Positions 44,569 through 55,528 are shown, counted from the stretch's first letter. The stretch: 64,000 nt of DNA from Anaerovibrio slackiae (GCF_009695585.1 NZ_VUNR01000002.1:124001-188000), one strand, 5' to 3'. The notes: generated by a model from the letters alone, not told the origin. Program-made: numbers and translations.

Positions 44569-47133
44569 TCATTCCCCTTTCTCGCGTATGCTGTAGATAA
44601 TCAGCTCCAATGCCGTTATCAGCTGCTTTCTGTCATCTTCCTGCTTATACCACTGGTAAAACTGCTTTCTGACCTTCTGATAGCTGCTATAGGATAAGCT
44701 ATTTTCCTTCGGCTCCAGCCTGGCAATAGCATAAGCAAAGCGAGCCAGATTGATTTTTCCTTTCGTATCAATCAAAAGCTCCATCAGGCGATACAAAAGG
44801 CTTTTGCCTGCCGTCAGCCGTTCAGGAGCCTCATTGCCGGGATAACCAAGATACTGCCTGCAAAATGCCAGCTTTTCGCCACAGACCTTTTCCGTAAAAT
44901 CCTGCCATTTGTATACAGCCACCTCATAATTCTTGTTGCTTTCACTATCAGGCACGCCAAACAGGGCAATACCGTCCTTTTCCGGCAGGGATTTGGCTGC
45001 ACTTTCCAGGGCTCCCGATTGCCTTGCCATTTCCGCCATAGGGCACTTGCTGTCAAAAAGGCCTATACCGGCAGAAAATGTCAATTTGCCATTGGTAAAG
45101 CGAGCAAAAGCCCTGCGGATATCCACTGCCAGCTCAATCAGCTCATCCCATGCCCCCACAATAAACATATCATCACCGCCGGAGTATACAATATGCACCT
45201 TGCGAGCTTTGTCCTTGGCTGCGCCAAACAGGGAAAACCTGCTGTGCTGCATTTCCTGCAGGCCGTTTACTTCTCCTGCACAAAGAGTATTTACATACAT
45301 CTTAAAGAACAATGACAATTGCCTTGATAGTGCTGCACTGCGCCCCAGGGTAGCATATTGCCCAGGAAAGCCAGCCATAAAAGCTGCACCGAGATTATCC
45401 ACATCCGCCCGCATCACGCCAAGCCGCTTGATACCTGCCTTATCACTGCTGCCACCGGCAAGGCCAGCCAGTTCTTCCAGCTCCATAGTATTATTGTATT
45501 CAGAGCGCGTTACATAATCCCCCATCCACAGCCTTGTGGCCATTTTATTGCCAGTATTCATTTCATTTTTGCAATAGACACGCCTGATATGTTCCCTGGC
45601 ATCCTCCAGCTTATCATGACCAAGGGATGTAATATATTTCTCCCCGCTTACTGACGGAACAGGCAATGAATATGCCTCCGCCCCGTCAAGCAATGTATCC
45701 GTCACCACAAGCAAATTGTGCTTCAACAGCTTTTCGCCCAGTCCCCGGAGATTTCGGCATGTCTTGCACGCCCAGGTATCTGAGTCCGCAGCGGCATCAT
45801 ATTTCACCAGCTCAGCAGAGGAAGTATGGCAGATACTACATTCCCGTGTGCCGTCCTTCGTCCTGTTCAGGACACTGTGAGGATTGAACAGCTGAGAGAG
45901 TTGCTCAATGTTATACCTGGCATGCTTTTCTCCTGCTATCTGGCTTCGTACCTGATAGTATTTGCCACCTAAAAGATTTTGGTCGCTTGTCCCTATTTTA
46001 AAATCAGCCGCAGAGCACTCCGCCCAGCCCATAGCCAGATACAGCCTGCTGCCAAAATACTTCAGCAGCCAGTTATTCACAGCCTTATTGACTTCCCCCA
46101 GCACATCCAGCGTCCTTGAAGTATTCGGCAGCAGCAGATAAAAACCGCCGCCCCCGGAGTACAGCAGGTTGCAACGGCTCAGCTCCAATATTTTCAATAT
46201 CTCATCCGCAACATTTTCCAGCAGCAATTCCAGATAAAATGACCTGCCACGCAAGCTTTTCAATGCGCCCTTGGAGGGGATAGTGTAAAGGAAATTCTGA
46301 ATGCCTGACAAATCCGCTCCCACCAGAAGATACACAGGTTCCTGCCGAAATGCCTGCTGCCTTGTCCCGGTGAAGCAATACTCCCTGTAATCCTCAATCT
46401 CCTGCATCTGGAAATAATCATACATGCAGGCACCGATGGCAGCCGTCAGCTTCTGATGGTCATACAGGGATATATCTGCCACCTCTCCCCTGGCTGTGCT
46501 GGCAGGTATATAGCTGCCGATTGCTTCCCAGACCTGCAGTAGCTCATTAGGAGACATTCTGTCAGGGGGGCACTCCACGAAATTCTTCTCCAGGTACTGC
46601 CGGAGGGAAGCATACCCCTCTGCCGTTGACTGCAAGCTGCTGACAGGGGCTGGATATGCCACCCTGTCCCTGCGCTCCATCAGCCCCAGCAACTGAAAGC
46701 CTGTCTTTTCCCCGGCACTGCTATTTTCTGCTTCGCCATTTGCTTCCGGCTTACTGCCTATTTCTATTTTATCCCCTTTTTTTCCTTCGTCATTTTTTCT
46801 TCCGAATACATTAAACACTGACTCCAAAGGTGCCTTGGCATTGAAGCCCGATTCACCGCTTTCATTAGGACGCCTATCTGTGCTGGAAGCAATATTGTCC
46901 GCCTCATAGACGATATAGCTTATATCATCAGCAGCCAGCTTTGCCTGCTTCAGCTCCGAGGCATGATGATACTTCACCGCTCGCAAAATCTCCGGCGTAT
47001 CACTGATATACCTTGCCAAAAATTCCGCTCCTGCCTGGGAGTGATTTTTTCGCTGGGGCTCTGAGCGCAAAATCAGCTTGCCCGTGTCATGCAGCAAACC
47101 AGCCATTATCACATTATATTTGACTTTATCCAT
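44569..47133 (-). CDS. cas10: Cas10/Csm1, HD nuclease and cyclic oligoadenylate synthase
   Basis: This is the large subunit of the Csm complex. On target RNA binding it should cut DNA through its HD domain and make cyclic oligoadenylate with its palm domain. The HD motif GLLHDTGKL is near residue 16. A zinc finger, ECSICHTSSAELVKY with ACKTCRNL, lies around 410-445, and the palm GGDD motif, IVYSGGDDMFIVGAWDE, is near 650. Both active sites look intact, matching a full-length csm6. The ATG at 47133 is the most likely of three closely spaced starts, but the ribosome-binding site is weak. A TATAAT near 47189-47194 may be its -10 box. Confidence 0.93.
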   Translation of the reverse strand: MDKVKYNVIMAGLLHDTGKLILRSEPQRKNHSQAGAEFLARYISDTPEILRAVKYHHASELKQAKLAADDISYIVYEADNIASSTDRRPNESGESGFNAKAPLESVFNVFGRKNDEGKKGDKIEIGSKPEANGEAENSSAGEKTGFQLLGLMERRDRVAYPAPVSSLQSTAEGYASLRQYLEKNFVECPPDRMSPNELLQVWEAIGSYIPASTARGEVADISLYDHQKLTAAIGACMYDYFQMQEIEDYREYCFTGTRQQAFRQEPVYLLVGADLSGIQNFLYTIPSKGALKSLRGRSFYLELLLENVADEILKILELSRCNLLYSGGGGFYLLLPNTSRTLDVLGEVNKAVNNWLLKYFGSRLYLAMGWAECSAADFKIGTSDQNLLGGKYYQVRSQIAGEKHARYNIEQLSQLFNPHSVLNRTKDGTRECSICHTSSAELVKYDAAADSDTWACKTCRNLRGLGEKLLKHNLLVVTDTLLDGAEAYSLPVPSVSGEKYITSLGHDKLEDAREHIRRVYCKNEMNTGNKMATRLWMGDYVTRSEYNNTMELEELAGLAGGSSDKAGIKRLGVMRADVDNLGAAFMAGFPGQYATLGRSAALSRQLSLFFKMYVNTLCAGEVNGLQEMQHSRFSLFGAAKDKARKVHIVYSGGDDMFIVGAWDELIELAVDIRRAFARFTNGKLTFSAGIGLFDSKCPMAEMARQSGALESAAKSLPEKDGIALFGVPDSESNKNYEVAVYKWQDFTEKVCGEKLAFCRQYLGYPGNEAPERLTAGKSLLYRLMELLIDTKGKINLARFAYAIARLEPKENSLSYSSYQKVRKQFYQWYKQEDDRKQLITALELIIYSIREKGE

Positions 47134-47276
47134 AGCTATCACCATATTACCGTACATATTTTACTTTTGAATACTTGCCTTACAAATAATTATATTCTAC
47201 ATCAAAACATAAATTCCTGCTTAATACAGATTTTTTTCAATAAAGCAACCACGCAGTTCACTATAAATCTATGTAA

Positions 47277-47325
47277 TAAAAAGCTGGCAGCAGAGCAAAC
47301 ACTCCACTGCCAGCTTTATTTTATC
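47277..47325 (-). terminator. Terminator of the pyr operon
   Basis: AAAGCTGGCAG...CTGCCAGCTTT forms a strong hairpin followed by TTATT on the minus strand, just past pyrE and before the cas operon. Confidence 0.85.
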
Positions 47326-47343
47326 CTCTCAAAGTTATACCTT

Positions 47344-47931
47344 TTACTTGCCGGTCCTGCCCCTCTTGGTCATTGGGATCCCCTGCTTGCACAGAGGGCA
47401 CTCATCCGGCTGGTAGGTCTGTACATCCATGTGCAGCAATGCGGTGCTAGGCACATCACCAAAGGTGGCCTTGCCGCCGCTGCGGTCAACCAGCATGCTG
47501 ACAGCCACAGGGATGCCGCCATGCTCCTTGACTACATCGATTACCTCGCGGATGGAGCCACCGGTGGTCACGATGTCCTCCACAATCAGCACACGCTCAC
47601 CTTCATGGAGGGTGAAGCCGCGGCGGAAGGTCATCTTGCCATTCTCACGCTCAGTGAAGATGGCACGGGTGCCCAGGGCCTTGCCGGTTTCATGGGCCAG
47701 CAGGATGCCGCCGGTTACAGGGCCTACAACAGTCTCGATGTTGGCATCCTTGAACTTCTCTGCCATGGCACGGCACAGCTTTTCAGTGTAAACAGGCTTC
47801 TGCAGTACATTGAACTTCTCCACATAACGAGGGCTGTGCAGGCCGGAGGTCAAAAGGAAATGCCCCTCCATAATAGCACTGGTCTCAATCAGCAGGTCCT
47901 CTACTTCCTTTTCAGTCATAGCATCGCTCAT
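47344..47931 (-). CDS. pyrE: Orotate phosphoribosyltransferase
   Basis: PyrE makes orotidine 5'-phosphate from orotate and PRPP. The 195-residue product has the PRPP-binding signature RVLIVEDIVTTGGSIREV near 112 and the VGPVTGGILLAHE loop near 67. The C-terminal segment has two Cys (DECPLCKQGI) as in related enzymes. Its ATG overlaps the pyrF stop codon. It is the last gene of the pyr operon. Confidence 0.95.
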   Translation of the reverse strand: MSDAMTEKEVEDLLIETSAIMEGHFLLTSGLHSPRYVEKFNVLQKPVYTEKLCRAMAEKFKDANIETVVGPVTGGILLAHETGKALGTRAIFTERENGKMTFRRGFTLHEGERVLIVEDIVTTGGSIREVIDVVKEHGGIPVAVSMLVDRSGGKATFGDVPSTALLHMDVQTYQPDECPLCKQGIPMTKRGRTGK

Positions 47932-48647
47932 TACTTTACACTCTCCATTTCTGCAATAATCTTCTCAGCCGCTTCCTTTGGATTAGCGGCGGCGCGAATC
48001 GGGCGTCCCACTACCAGATGGGTAGAGCCGTTCTGCAGGGCAGCTGCCGGAGTGGCAATCCGGCTCTGGTCATCTACGCTGGCACCGGCAGGACGCACCC
48101 CCGGCGTCACAATCATAAAGCCATCACCGCAGGCCTCACGAATGGCGGAAGCCTCCTTCGGGGAAGCCACCACGCCATCCAGCCCGGCAGACTTGGCCAG
48201 CTTTGCCAGCCGTACCACCTGCTCACGGATGCTGCACTGCATGCCAAGGCCTGCCCAGTCTTCCTCGTTGATGCTGGTCAGGATAGTGACCGCAATCAGC
48301 TTCGGACATGCCACCCCCTGCTCCTCCGCCAGCTTGTGCAGGCGGTCAGCCGCAGTCTTCATCATGGTATAGCCGCCGCTGGCATGGACATTCAGGATGT
48401 CAGCTCCCTGAAACATCAGGGAGCACAGACCTTCCGCAGCCGTATTGGGAATATCATGAAGCTTCAAATCAAGGAAAACCTGCTTACCCTGCTCCTTCAG
48501 ATATGCCACAGTCTGAGCACCTTCGCTGTAAAACAGCTCCATGCCCACCTTGTAAAAGCTCACGCTGTCACCCAGCTTTTCCACCAGAGCCTTTACATCA
48601 TCAAATTTATGAAAATCCAAAGCTACAATCAAACGATTATCAGCCAT
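47931..48647 (-). CDS. pyrF: Orotidine 5'-phosphate decarboxylase
   Basis: PyrF decarboxylates OMP to UMP. The 238-residue product opens LIVALDFHKFDDV and has the catalytic VFLDLKLHDIPNTA block near 57, NVHASGGYTMM near 90, and MIVTPGVRPAG near 180. The ATG at 48647 (MADNRL) is preferred to one four codons earlier. Confidence 0.95.
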   Translation of the reverse strand: MADNRLIVALDFHKFDDVKALVEKLGDSVSFYKVGMELFYSEGAQTVAYLKEQGKQVFLDLKLHDIPNTAAEGLCSLMFQGADILNVHASGGYTMMKTAADRLHKLAEEQGVACPKLIAVTILTSINEEDWAGLGMQCSIREQVVRLAKLAKSAGLDGVVASPKEASAIREACGDGFMIVTPGVRPAGASVDDQSRIATPAAALQNGSTHLVVGRPIRAAANPKEAAEKIIAEMESVK

Positions 48648-48660
48648 AAAATCCTCCACA

Positions 48661-48758
48661 TCTCACGCATAAACATAAATACGCGCATAAATACGCGCAT
48701 AAACACACGCATACGCATAACCATACACATAAACATACGCATACGCTTGCGCTTCTAC
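48661..48758 (-). repeat. Tandem low-complexity repeats after the carB stop codon
   Basis: On the minus strand, units of the type GTATGC, GTTTATG and GCGCGTATTTAT repeat from the carB stop to the pyrF start region. Two perfect copies of ATGCGCGTATTT are present. It shares its position (directly after a stop codon) with the tracts after purB and uraA. Confidence 0.65.
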
Positions 48759-51700
48759 TTATGCCAAATCGTCACCGCCGCCTACATAGTCCTGAATAGC
48801 CAGGCTGTAAACAAGACGGCGTTCACGCATAAAGGACAGAACCCTGAGAACCTCCCATGCCGTATCCAGGGATGTGAGGCAAGGGATGGCATGCTCAACG
48901 GTAGCACGGCGAATCTTGAAGCCGTCATGTGCCACGTTTTTGCCCTGATTCTGAGTCATGGTGTTGATTACCATGTGAATGCTGCCCTTCTTAATCAGCT
49001 GGATAATGTCGGCACTGCGCTCATGCATCTTGCCTACAACCTCAGCATCAATGCCCATCTCCTGAATAGCCTTGGCACTGCCGGAGGTAGCCACCAGCTT
49101 GAAGCCCAGCTCGGAGAAGGCCTTGGCCAACTGCTTCATTTCCTCCTTGTCCTTGTTAGCTACGGTAAAGAGGATGCAGCCATTCAGAGGAATGTTCATG
49201 CCGGCACCGGTGATAGCCTTGTACAAAGCACGGGCATAATGATAGTCGATGCCCATAACCTCGCCGGTGGACTTCATCTCAGGGCCAAGGGAAATATCCA
49301 CGTCAGCCATCTTGTTGAAGGAGAATACCGGTGCCTTGACAGCCACATAAGGCTTCGGCGTAACCAGCCCGGACTTGTAGCCCAGCTCCTTCAGGGAAGC
49401 CCCCAGTGCCACCTGGGTAGCCACATCCACCATCTGCACATCAGTTACCTTGCTGAGGAACGGCACAGTACGGGAGGAACGAGGATTTACCTCGATAACG
49501 TAAACCTCATCATTAGCCACAACATACTGGATGTTCATAAGGCCCTTGACATGGAGCCCCACGGCCAAACGCTTGGTATAGTCAATGATGGTGTAGATAA
49601 TCTTGGAAGAAAGAGTCTGCGGCGGATATACAGCAATAGAGTCGCCAGAATGAACACCGGCACGCTCAACGTGCTCCATGATACCCGGAATCACCACATC
49701 AATGCCGTCAGAGATGGCGTCAACCTCCACCTCTGTACCCTGCATGTAGCGGTCAACCAGCACAGGATGCTCCGGCGTAACCTGCACGGCACGGCCCATG
49801 TAGTCACGCAGCTCATCTTCATTGTAAACGATTTCCATGGCACGGCCGCCCAGTACATAGGAAGGGCGCACCATAACAGGATAGCCGATATCAGCAGCCC
49901 CGGCAATGGCATCCTCCTGATTGGTAACGGAAATGCCCCTAGGACGCGGAATATTGGCCTGGGTCAGCACCTCATCAAAACGCTCCCTGTCCTCGGCACG
50001 GTCGATATCGTCCACAGAAGTGCCGAACACCTTCACGCCAGCCTTGGAAAGAGCCTCTGCCAGGTTGATGGCAGTCTGTCCGCCAAACTGGACGATGACG
50101 CCCTCCGGCTTCTCCTTGTCAATGATGTTCAGCACATCCTCGGCAGTCAGCGGCTCAAAGTACAGCCTGTCAGAAATATCAAAGTCAGTGGAAACAGTCT
50201 CAGGGTTGTTGTTGACGATAATCGCCTCAATGCCCATCTGGCGCAGTGCCCACACGGAATGCACGGAGCAATAGTCAAACTCCACGCCCTGGCCGATGCG
50301 GATAGGGCCGGAACCCAGTACCATCACCTTGCGCTTCTTGCTGGTGGTATCAACCTCATCCTCCTGGGCATGGAAGGTGGAGTAATAATAAGGGGTTGCC
50401 GCTTCGAACTCTGCCGCGCAGGTATCAACCATCTTGTAGCAAGGCAGGATGTTCATGGTCTTTCTCATGGTGCGAACCTCATCAGCAGTCTTGCCGGCAA
50501 TCTCCGCAATAGAGCGGTCAGCCAGTCCCACATCCTTGGCGCGGAGCATCAGGCTCGGGGTGATAACGCCCTCCTTCAGCTCATTCTCCACAGCGGTAAT
50601 GCGGCTGATCTTCCGCAGGAACCACTTATCAATCCTGGTAACTTCATGGATTTTATCAATATCCGCAATACCCCGGCGCAGTGCCTCGGCAATCACGAAA
50701 ATACGCTCATCGTTGCAGCGGGTCAGGTGCTTCATTACCTTCTCATCGTCCCACTTGTCCATCTTCTTCATGTGGAGGCGGTGCACGCCGATTTCCAGGG
50801 AACGGACTGCCTTCAGGATAGCACCCTCGAAGTTTCTGTCAATGGACATAACCTCGCCGGTAGCCTTCATCTGAGTGCCCAGGGTCTTGTCCGCATAGAC
50901 GAACTTGTCAAACGGCCAGCGCGGGAACTTCACCACGCAGTAGTCCAGGGCAGGCTCGAAGCAGGCCTTGGTCTTCTGGGTAACGGCATTGGTAATCTCG
51001 TCCAGGCTGTAGCCAATGGCTATCTTGGCGGAAACCTTGGCAATCGGATAGCCGGTAGCCTTGGAAGCAAGGGCGGAGGAACGGCTTACACGAGGATTTA
51101 CTTCGATAACATAATACTTGTTGCTATTCGGGTCCAAGGCATACTGGGCATTGCAGCCGCCCTCGATGCCCAGCTCGCGGATAATGCGGATGGAAGCACT
51201 GCGGAGCATCTGATACTCATGGTCAGTCAAGGTCTGGGACGGAGCCACAACGATGGAATCGCCGGTATGGACACCCACCGGGTCAAAGTTCTCCATGTTG
51301 CAGACAGTAATGCAGTTGTCGTTGCCGTCACGCATTACCTCGTACTCGATTTCCTTCCAGCCTGCCACGCTGCGCTCAATCAGCACCTGGCCGATCATGG
51401 AATACTTCAGGCCCTTGATGACGATATCAATCAGCTCGTCCTCGCTCTCGGCAATACCGCCGCCGGTGCCGCCCATGGTATAGGCAGGGCGCACAATCAA
51501 TGGATAGCCGATTTCGTTAGCAAAAGCCACAGCAGATGCCACATCCTCAACGATGGTGGACTCAGGAATAGGCTCACCCAGCTTGTTCATGGTTTCCTTG
51601 AACAGCTCACGGTCCTCGGCCCGCTCAATAGCCTCCAGGGAAGTGCCCAAAAGCTCCACATTGTATTTCTCAAGGATGCCCTGCTCCGACAGCTTTACTG

Positions 51701-51995
51701 CCAGGTTGAGGCCGGCCTGACCTCCTAATGTAGCCAAAAGGCCGTCAGGACGCTCCTTGCTGATGATTTCCTCCATGAACTCCACCGTCAATGGCTCGAT
51801 GTACACCCGGTCAGCCATGTGGGTATCAGTCATGATGGTGGCAGGGTTGCTGTTGACCAGCACAACCTCCAGCCCCTCCTCCTTCAGGGCACGGCAAGCC
51901 TGGGAACCTGCATAGTCAAACTCAGCCGCCTGGCCGATGATGATAGGGCCGGAGCCGATAACGATAACTTTCTTAATATTTTCCTTCTTTGGCAC
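48759..51995 (-). CDS. carB: Carbamoyl-phosphate synthase large subunit
   Basis: CarB makes carbamoyl phosphate from bicarbonate, ammonia and two ATP. The 1078-residue length is standard. Two ATP-grasp halves are visible: [20 protein letters not shown] and [19 protein letters not shown] mark their starts, [16 protein letters not shown] and [16 protein letters not shown] the nucleotide loops, and [18 protein letters not shown] and [18 protein letters not shown] the metal sites. The C-terminal MGS-like allosteric domain (about 935 on) contains [11 protein letters not shown]. The start is 3 bp after the carA stop. Confidence 0.97.
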   Translation of the reverse strand: MPKKENIKKVIVIGSGPIIIGQAAEFDYAGSQACRALKEEGLEVVLVNSNPATIMTDTHMADRVYIEPLTVEFMEEIISKERPDGLLATLGGQAGLNLAVKLSEQGILEKYNVELLGTSLEAIERAEDRELFKETMNKLGEPIPESTIVEDVASAVAFANEIGYPLIVRPAYTMGGTGGGIAESEDELIDIVIKGLKYSMIGQVLIERSVAGWKEIEYEVMRDGNDNCITVCNMENFDPVGVHTGDSIVVAPSQTLTDHEYQMLRSASIRIIRELGIEGGCNAQYALDPNSNKYYVIEVNPRVSRSSALASKATGYPIAKVSAKIAIGYSLDEITNAVTQKTKACFEPALDYCVVKFPRWPFDKFVYADKTLGTQMKATGEVMSIDRNFEGAILKAVRSLEIGVHRLHMKKMDKWDDEKVMKHLTRCNDERIFVIAEALRRGIADIDKIHEVTRIDKWFLRKISRITAVENELKEGVITPSLMLRAKDVGLADRSIAEIAGKTADEVRTMRKTMNILPCYKMVDTCAAEFEAATPYYYSTFHAQEDEVDTTSKKRKVMVLGSGPIRIGQGVEFDYCSVHSVWALRQMGIEAIIVNNNPETVSTDFDISDRLYFEPLTAEDVLNIIDKEKPEGVIVQFGGQTAINLAEALSKAGVKVFGTSVDDIDRAEDRERFDEVLTQANIPRPRGISVTNQEDAIAGAADIGYPVMVRPSYVLGGRAMEIVYNEDELRDYMGRAVQVTPEHPVLVDRYMQGTEVEVDAISDGIDVVIPGIMEHVERAGVHSGDSIAVYPPQTLSSKIIYTIIDYTKRLAVGLHVKGLMNIQYVVANDEVYVIEVNPRSSRTVPFLSKVTDVQMVDVATQVALGASLKELGYKSGLVTPKPYVAVKAPVFSFNKMADVDISLGPEMKSTGEVMGIDYHYARALYKAITGAGMNIPLNGCILFTVANKDKEEMKQLAKAFSELGFKLVATSGSAKAIQEMGIDAEVVGKMHERSADIIQLIKKGSIHMVINTMTQNQGKNVAHDGFKIRRATVEHAIPCLTSLDTAWEVLRVLSFMRERRLVYSLAIQDYVGGGDDLA

Positions 51996-51998
51996 AGA

Positions 51999-53072
51999 TT
52001 ACTCCCCCTTATTCTCGCCTGTGAGCATAGTCCAGAACTGGTCAAACAGATACATGTTGTCATCAGGTCCCGGAGAAGCCTCTGGATGATACTGCACGCA
52101 GAACAGCGGCAGGGTCTTGTGGCGCAAGCCCTCTACAGTGCCATCATTCACATTGATATGGGTAACCTCCAGCGGCAAATCCTTGAGGGATGCCTCATCC
52201 ACGGCATAGCCGTGATTCTGGGAGGAAATATGCACGCGGCCGTTCAAAAGGTTCTTCACCGGCTGGTTGGAACCGCGGTGGCCGAATTTAAGCTTGTAGG
52301 TGTCGGCACCCATGGCCAAAGAAATCAGCTGGTGGCCAAGGCAGATGCCGAACATCGGCTTTTTGCCAATCAGCTTCTTCACTTCCTCAATGACCTCCGG
52401 CACGTCCTTCGGGTCGCCAGGGCCGTTGGACAGGAAAATGCCGTCAGGATTCATGGCCAGCACTTCCTCCGCAGAGGTATGGGCAGGCACAATCGTCAGG
52501 TTGCAGCCCAGGTTGTGGAGGGAATTGAGGATGTTCTGCTTGATGCCGAAATCCATTACCACCACGTCAGGGCCGTCATTTTCCATCTTGTAAATCTCAG
52601 GCGTAGTAACCTCCTGCACCACTTCCTTCTTGATTGGCACAGCAAACAGCTCCTCAATCTCCACCTTGGAAGCATCCTCCGGCACGATGATGCCCTTCAT
52701 GCAGCCCACGGAACGGATTTTGCGGGTAACGGCACGGGTATCCACGTTGTACAGGCAAGGCACGCCCTGACGGGTAAGGAAATCCGCCAGCTCGCTCTGC
52801 AGCTGCCAGTTGCTGCCCTCATCGCACAGCTCGCCGATGACGAAGCCGTTGACAAAGGACTTCCTGGACTGCATGAACTTCTCAGCCACGCCGTAGTTGC
52901 CTACCAGCGGAAAGGTCAGGGTGACAATCTGGCGGCAATAGGAAGGGTCCGTCAAAATCTCCTGATAGCCAGTCATGCCTGTATTAAATACTACCTCGCC
53001 GGTAGCCTTGATATTATTCAGTAAATTGCCTGTGAAAACGCTGCCGTCTTCTAAAATGAGCTTACCTTTCAA
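51999..53072 (-). CDS. carA: Carbamoyl-phosphate synthase small subunit (TTG start)
   Basis: CarA is the glutaminase that supplies ammonia to CarB. The product starts KGKLILEDGSVFTGN, has NTGMTGYQEILTDPSY near 32, and the catalytic Cys in MFGICLGHQLISLAMG near 240, with HPEASPGP at the end for the His-Glu pair. The best start is TTG at 53072, because GGAGGTG lies five bases before it and homologous proteins begin here. This gives 357 residues. Confidence 0.92.
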   Translation of the reverse strand: MKGKLILEDGSVFTGNLLNNIKATGEVVFNTGMTGYQEILTDPSYCRQIVTLTFPLVGNYGVAEKFMQSRKSFVNGFVIGELCDEGSNWQLQSELADFLTRQGVPCLYNVDTRAVTRKIRSVGCMKGIIVPEDASKVEIEELFAVPIKKEVVQEVTTPEIYKMENDGPDVVVMDFGIKQNILNSLHNLGCNLTIVPAHTSAEEVLAMNPDGIFLSNGPGDPKDVPEVIEEVKKLIGKKPMFGICLGHQLISLAMGADTYKLKFGHRGSNQPVKNLLNGRVHISSQNHGYAVDEASLKDLPLEVTHINVNDGTVEGLRHKTLPLFCVQYHPEASPGPDDNMYLFDQFWTMLTGENKGE

Positions 53073-53134
53073 AATTACACCTCCGAAATATCTCCGGGTT
53101 GCCCCGAAGTCAAGCAAAGCGCCTTACGCGCCCC

Positions 53135-54424
53135 TTAGGCCAGGATTTCCCCGTCCTTCATCACCAGCCTGCCATCCACAAAGGTCATGACAGCCTTGCC
53201 CTTCAGCCTGCGGCCTACAAACGGCGAATGGGAGCCCTTGGTATAAAACTTCTTGTCGTCTACAGTCCACTCCAGCTCCGGGTCAATTACGGTTATATCA
53301 GCAGGCATGCCTTCTGCCAGGCTTCCGGCATTGATGCCGAAAATACGGGCAGGAGCCGCCGTCATCTTTTCAATCATCATGGCAATATCCAGCTTGCCAG
53401 TATGCACCAGGTCAGTCAGCAGGACGCCTACTGCAGTTTCCAGTCCAGGGAAGCCGCTCGGGGCGTACATGTACTCCCTGTCCTTTTCCTCCTGGGCATG
53501 AGGGGAATGGTCAGTAACGATGCAGTCAATGGTGCCATCCAGCAGGCCTGCCAGCACCGCATCCACATCCTTCTGCTCCCTGAGGGGCGGATTTATCTTG
53601 GTGGAGCTGTCAAAAAGCTCTACCAGATCATCCGTCATGGTCAGGTGCTGCGGCGTAACCTCGGCAGTTACCTTGACGCCCCGTGCCTTGGCCTGGCGCA
53701 CAATATCCACAGCGCGGCCTGAGCTGATATGAGCCACATGCACCCTGGCATCAGCGTACTCTGCCAGCATCACATCACGGGCTACTGCAATATCCTCCGC
53801 CACAGTAGGACGCCCCTTCATGCCCAGCATGGCACTGCGATGGCTCTCGTTCATTACCCCTTCCTCCACCAGGGAAGTTTCTTCCTCGTGGTTGATAATC
53901 ACCTTGTCAAAGGTTCTCAGGTAATCATAGCAGTTCAGAAGCACCTTGGCGGACCTGGTAAAATGGCCGTCATCGGAGAAGGCAATGGCACCAGCCTGCA
54001 CCATATCCCCCATCTCAGCCATTTCCTCACCCTGCTGGCCCTTGGTAACGGCACCGATAATCTCCACATGCACCACGGCATCTTCTTCAGCCCGCTTCTG
54101 CATGGCTTTTACCAAGGCGGAATTATCAATCACCGGCCTGGTATTTGGCATGGTGGCAACCCGGGTATAGCCACCGGCAGCTGCCGCCCGGGAGCCTGAA
54201 CCAAAGTCCTCCTTGGCCTCCTGGCCTGGCTCCCGGAGATGAACATGCATATCAATGAGGCCCGGGGAAACAATCTTGCCCTCTGCCTCAAAAACCTCTG
54301 CGCCCTCAGAAGGAAGGTTCTCGCCCACAGCGGCAATCCTGCCATCCTCCACCAGCACATCGGCAATCTTATCTATCTTGTTGGCCGGGTCAATCACCCT
54401 GCCGCCCTTAATCAAAGTCTTCAT
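53135..54424 (-). CDS. pyrC: Dihydroorotase
   Basis: This zinc enzyme cyclises carbamoyl aspartate to dihydroorotate. It is a type I dihydroorotase of 429 residues. Metal ligands are in LIDMHVHLREPGQE near 57, the region around RVHVAHISSG near 230, and CIVTDHSPHAQEEK near 304. The allantoinase-like KGSHSPFVGRRLKG tail is present. Its start overlaps the pyrB stop by four bases. Confidence 0.95.
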   Translation of the reverse strand: MKTLIKGGRVIDPANKIDKIADVLVEDGRIAAVGENLPSEGAEVFEAEGKIVSPGLIDMHVHLREPGQEAKEDFGSGSRAAAAGGYTRVATMPNTRPVIDNSALVKAMQKRAEEDAVVHVEIIGAVTKGQQGEEMAEMGDMVQAGAIAFSDDGHFTRSAKVLLNCYDYLRTFDKVIINHEEETSLVEEGVMNESHRSAMLGMKGRPTVAEDIAVARDVMLAEYADARVHVAHISSGRAVDIVRQAKARGVKVTAEVTPQHLTMTDDLVELFDSSTKINPPLREQKDVDAVLAGLLDGTIDCIVTDHSPHAQEEKDREYMYAPSGFPGLETAVGVLLTDLVHTGKLDIAMMIEKMTAAPARIFGINAGSLAEGMPADITVIDPELEWTVDDKKFYTKGSHSPFVGRRLKGKAVMTFVDGRLVMKDGEILA

Positions 54425-55377
54425 ACTTCCTTACCTCCAGTCAGTGCATGCGTCAAAATAGCCATACGAACAGCCACACCGTTCTGCACCTGCTCCTGAA
54501 TAGCTGAATTGTCACCATAAGCAACAAACGGAGAAATTTCCAGTCCCTTGTTCATCGGGCCCGGATGGAGAATCAGCACATCCTTCTTGGCCAGCTCCAG
54601 ACGGGCATTGTTGATGCCGAAGATGCGGGCATACTCCCTCGGAGACGGGAACAATCCTGCCTTCTGGCGTTCCAGCTGGATGCGCAATACGTTAATAACA
54701 TCCGCATTTTTAATGGCGTCCTCAATGCGGTCATGGACATAGATGCCATCCTCCTCAAAGAGATAACGCGGCAGCAAGGTCTTCGGCCCTGCCAGATGCA
54801 CCTCGATGCCCATCTTGCGCATGCCCTGAATATCGGAACGGGCCACGCGGCTGTGGGTGATATCACCGAGAATGGCAGCCTTCAAGCCCTCAAAACGCCC
54901 CTTCTTCTCCATGATGGTAAAGAGGTTCAAGAGCCCCTGGGAAGGATGGGCATGGGCACCGTCACCGGCGTTGATAATCACAGGACTGACTACCTTGGAG
55001 GCGTACTCTGCAGCACCTTCTGCCTTGTGGCGCATGATGATGGCATCAACCCCCATGGCCTCCACTGTATAGAGGGTATCACGCAGGCTCTCGCCCTTGA
55101 CGATGCTGCTGGTACCGGCAGTGATGTTCACCACATCGGCACCCAGGTACTTGCCTGCCAGCTCAAAGGAAGAACGGGTTCTGGTACTTGGCTCATAGAA
55201 AAGAGTCACGACAGACTTGCCCCTGAGGGCAGGCACCTTCTTGATATCACGGTGAATGATGTTCTTCATTTCCTTGGCAGTTTCCAGAATGGTCTGGATT
55301 TCATCAGCAGAGAAGTCGGCCAGCGCCAGGACATCCTTGCCTCTGAGGGACACGCTATTTTTCCCCAAAGCAATCAC
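54421..55377 (-). CDS. pyrB: Aspartate carbamoyltransferase catalytic chain
   Basis: PyrB carbamoylates aspartate, the committed step of pyrimidine synthesis. The 318-residue product has the carbamoyl phosphate motif FYEPSTRTRSSFELA near 59 and the aspartate loop LRIQLERQKAGLFPS near 230, with LHPGPMNKGLEI near 275. It is the first gene of the operon pyrB-pyrC-carA-carB-pyrF-pyrE, downstream of a PyrR attenuator. No pyrI is present. Confidence 0.95.
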   Translation of the reverse strand: MIALGKNSVSLRGKDVLALADFSADEIQTILETAKEMKNIIHRDIKKVPALRGKSVVTLFYEPSTRTRSSFELAGKYLGADVVNITAGTSSIVKGESLRDTLYTVEAMGVDAIIMRHKAEGAAEYASKVVSPVIINAGDGAHAHPSQGLLNLFTIMEKKGRFEGLKAAILGDITHSRVARSDIQGMRKMGIEVHLAGPKTLLPRYLFEEDGIYVHDRIEDAIKNADVINVLRIQLERQKAGLFPSPREYARIFGINNARLELAKKDVLILHPGPMNKGLEISPFVAYGDNSAIQEQVQNGVAVRMAILTHALTGGKEV

Positions 55378-55435
55378 TCCTTTTCCGTCTATGGCACAAG
55401 CGGCAGGATAAATGCCGCCGTACCATCTTCATTTT

Positions 55436-55481
55436 TACAAAAAGAAAAAGCTTTCCTGCACCCGAAAAGGCACAAGAAAGC
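55436..55481 (-). terminator. PyrR-controlled attenuator terminator
   Basis: On the minus strand GCTTTCTTGTGCC pairs fully with GGTGCAGGAAAGC (three G-U pairs) and is followed by TTTTTCTTTTT. It lies 60 bp before pyrB, between the PyrR site and the gene. Confidence 0.85.
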
Positions 55482-55528
55482 CATCGCTTTTTCCACACAA
55501 AAAATACAAAATATCAGCTTCCTTTATC

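Noticed and set aside
48018-51728. A 1236-codon open frame on the + strand
   Set aside because: It is antisense to carB and pyrF, which have full family signatures. It arises from codon bias in the real genes.
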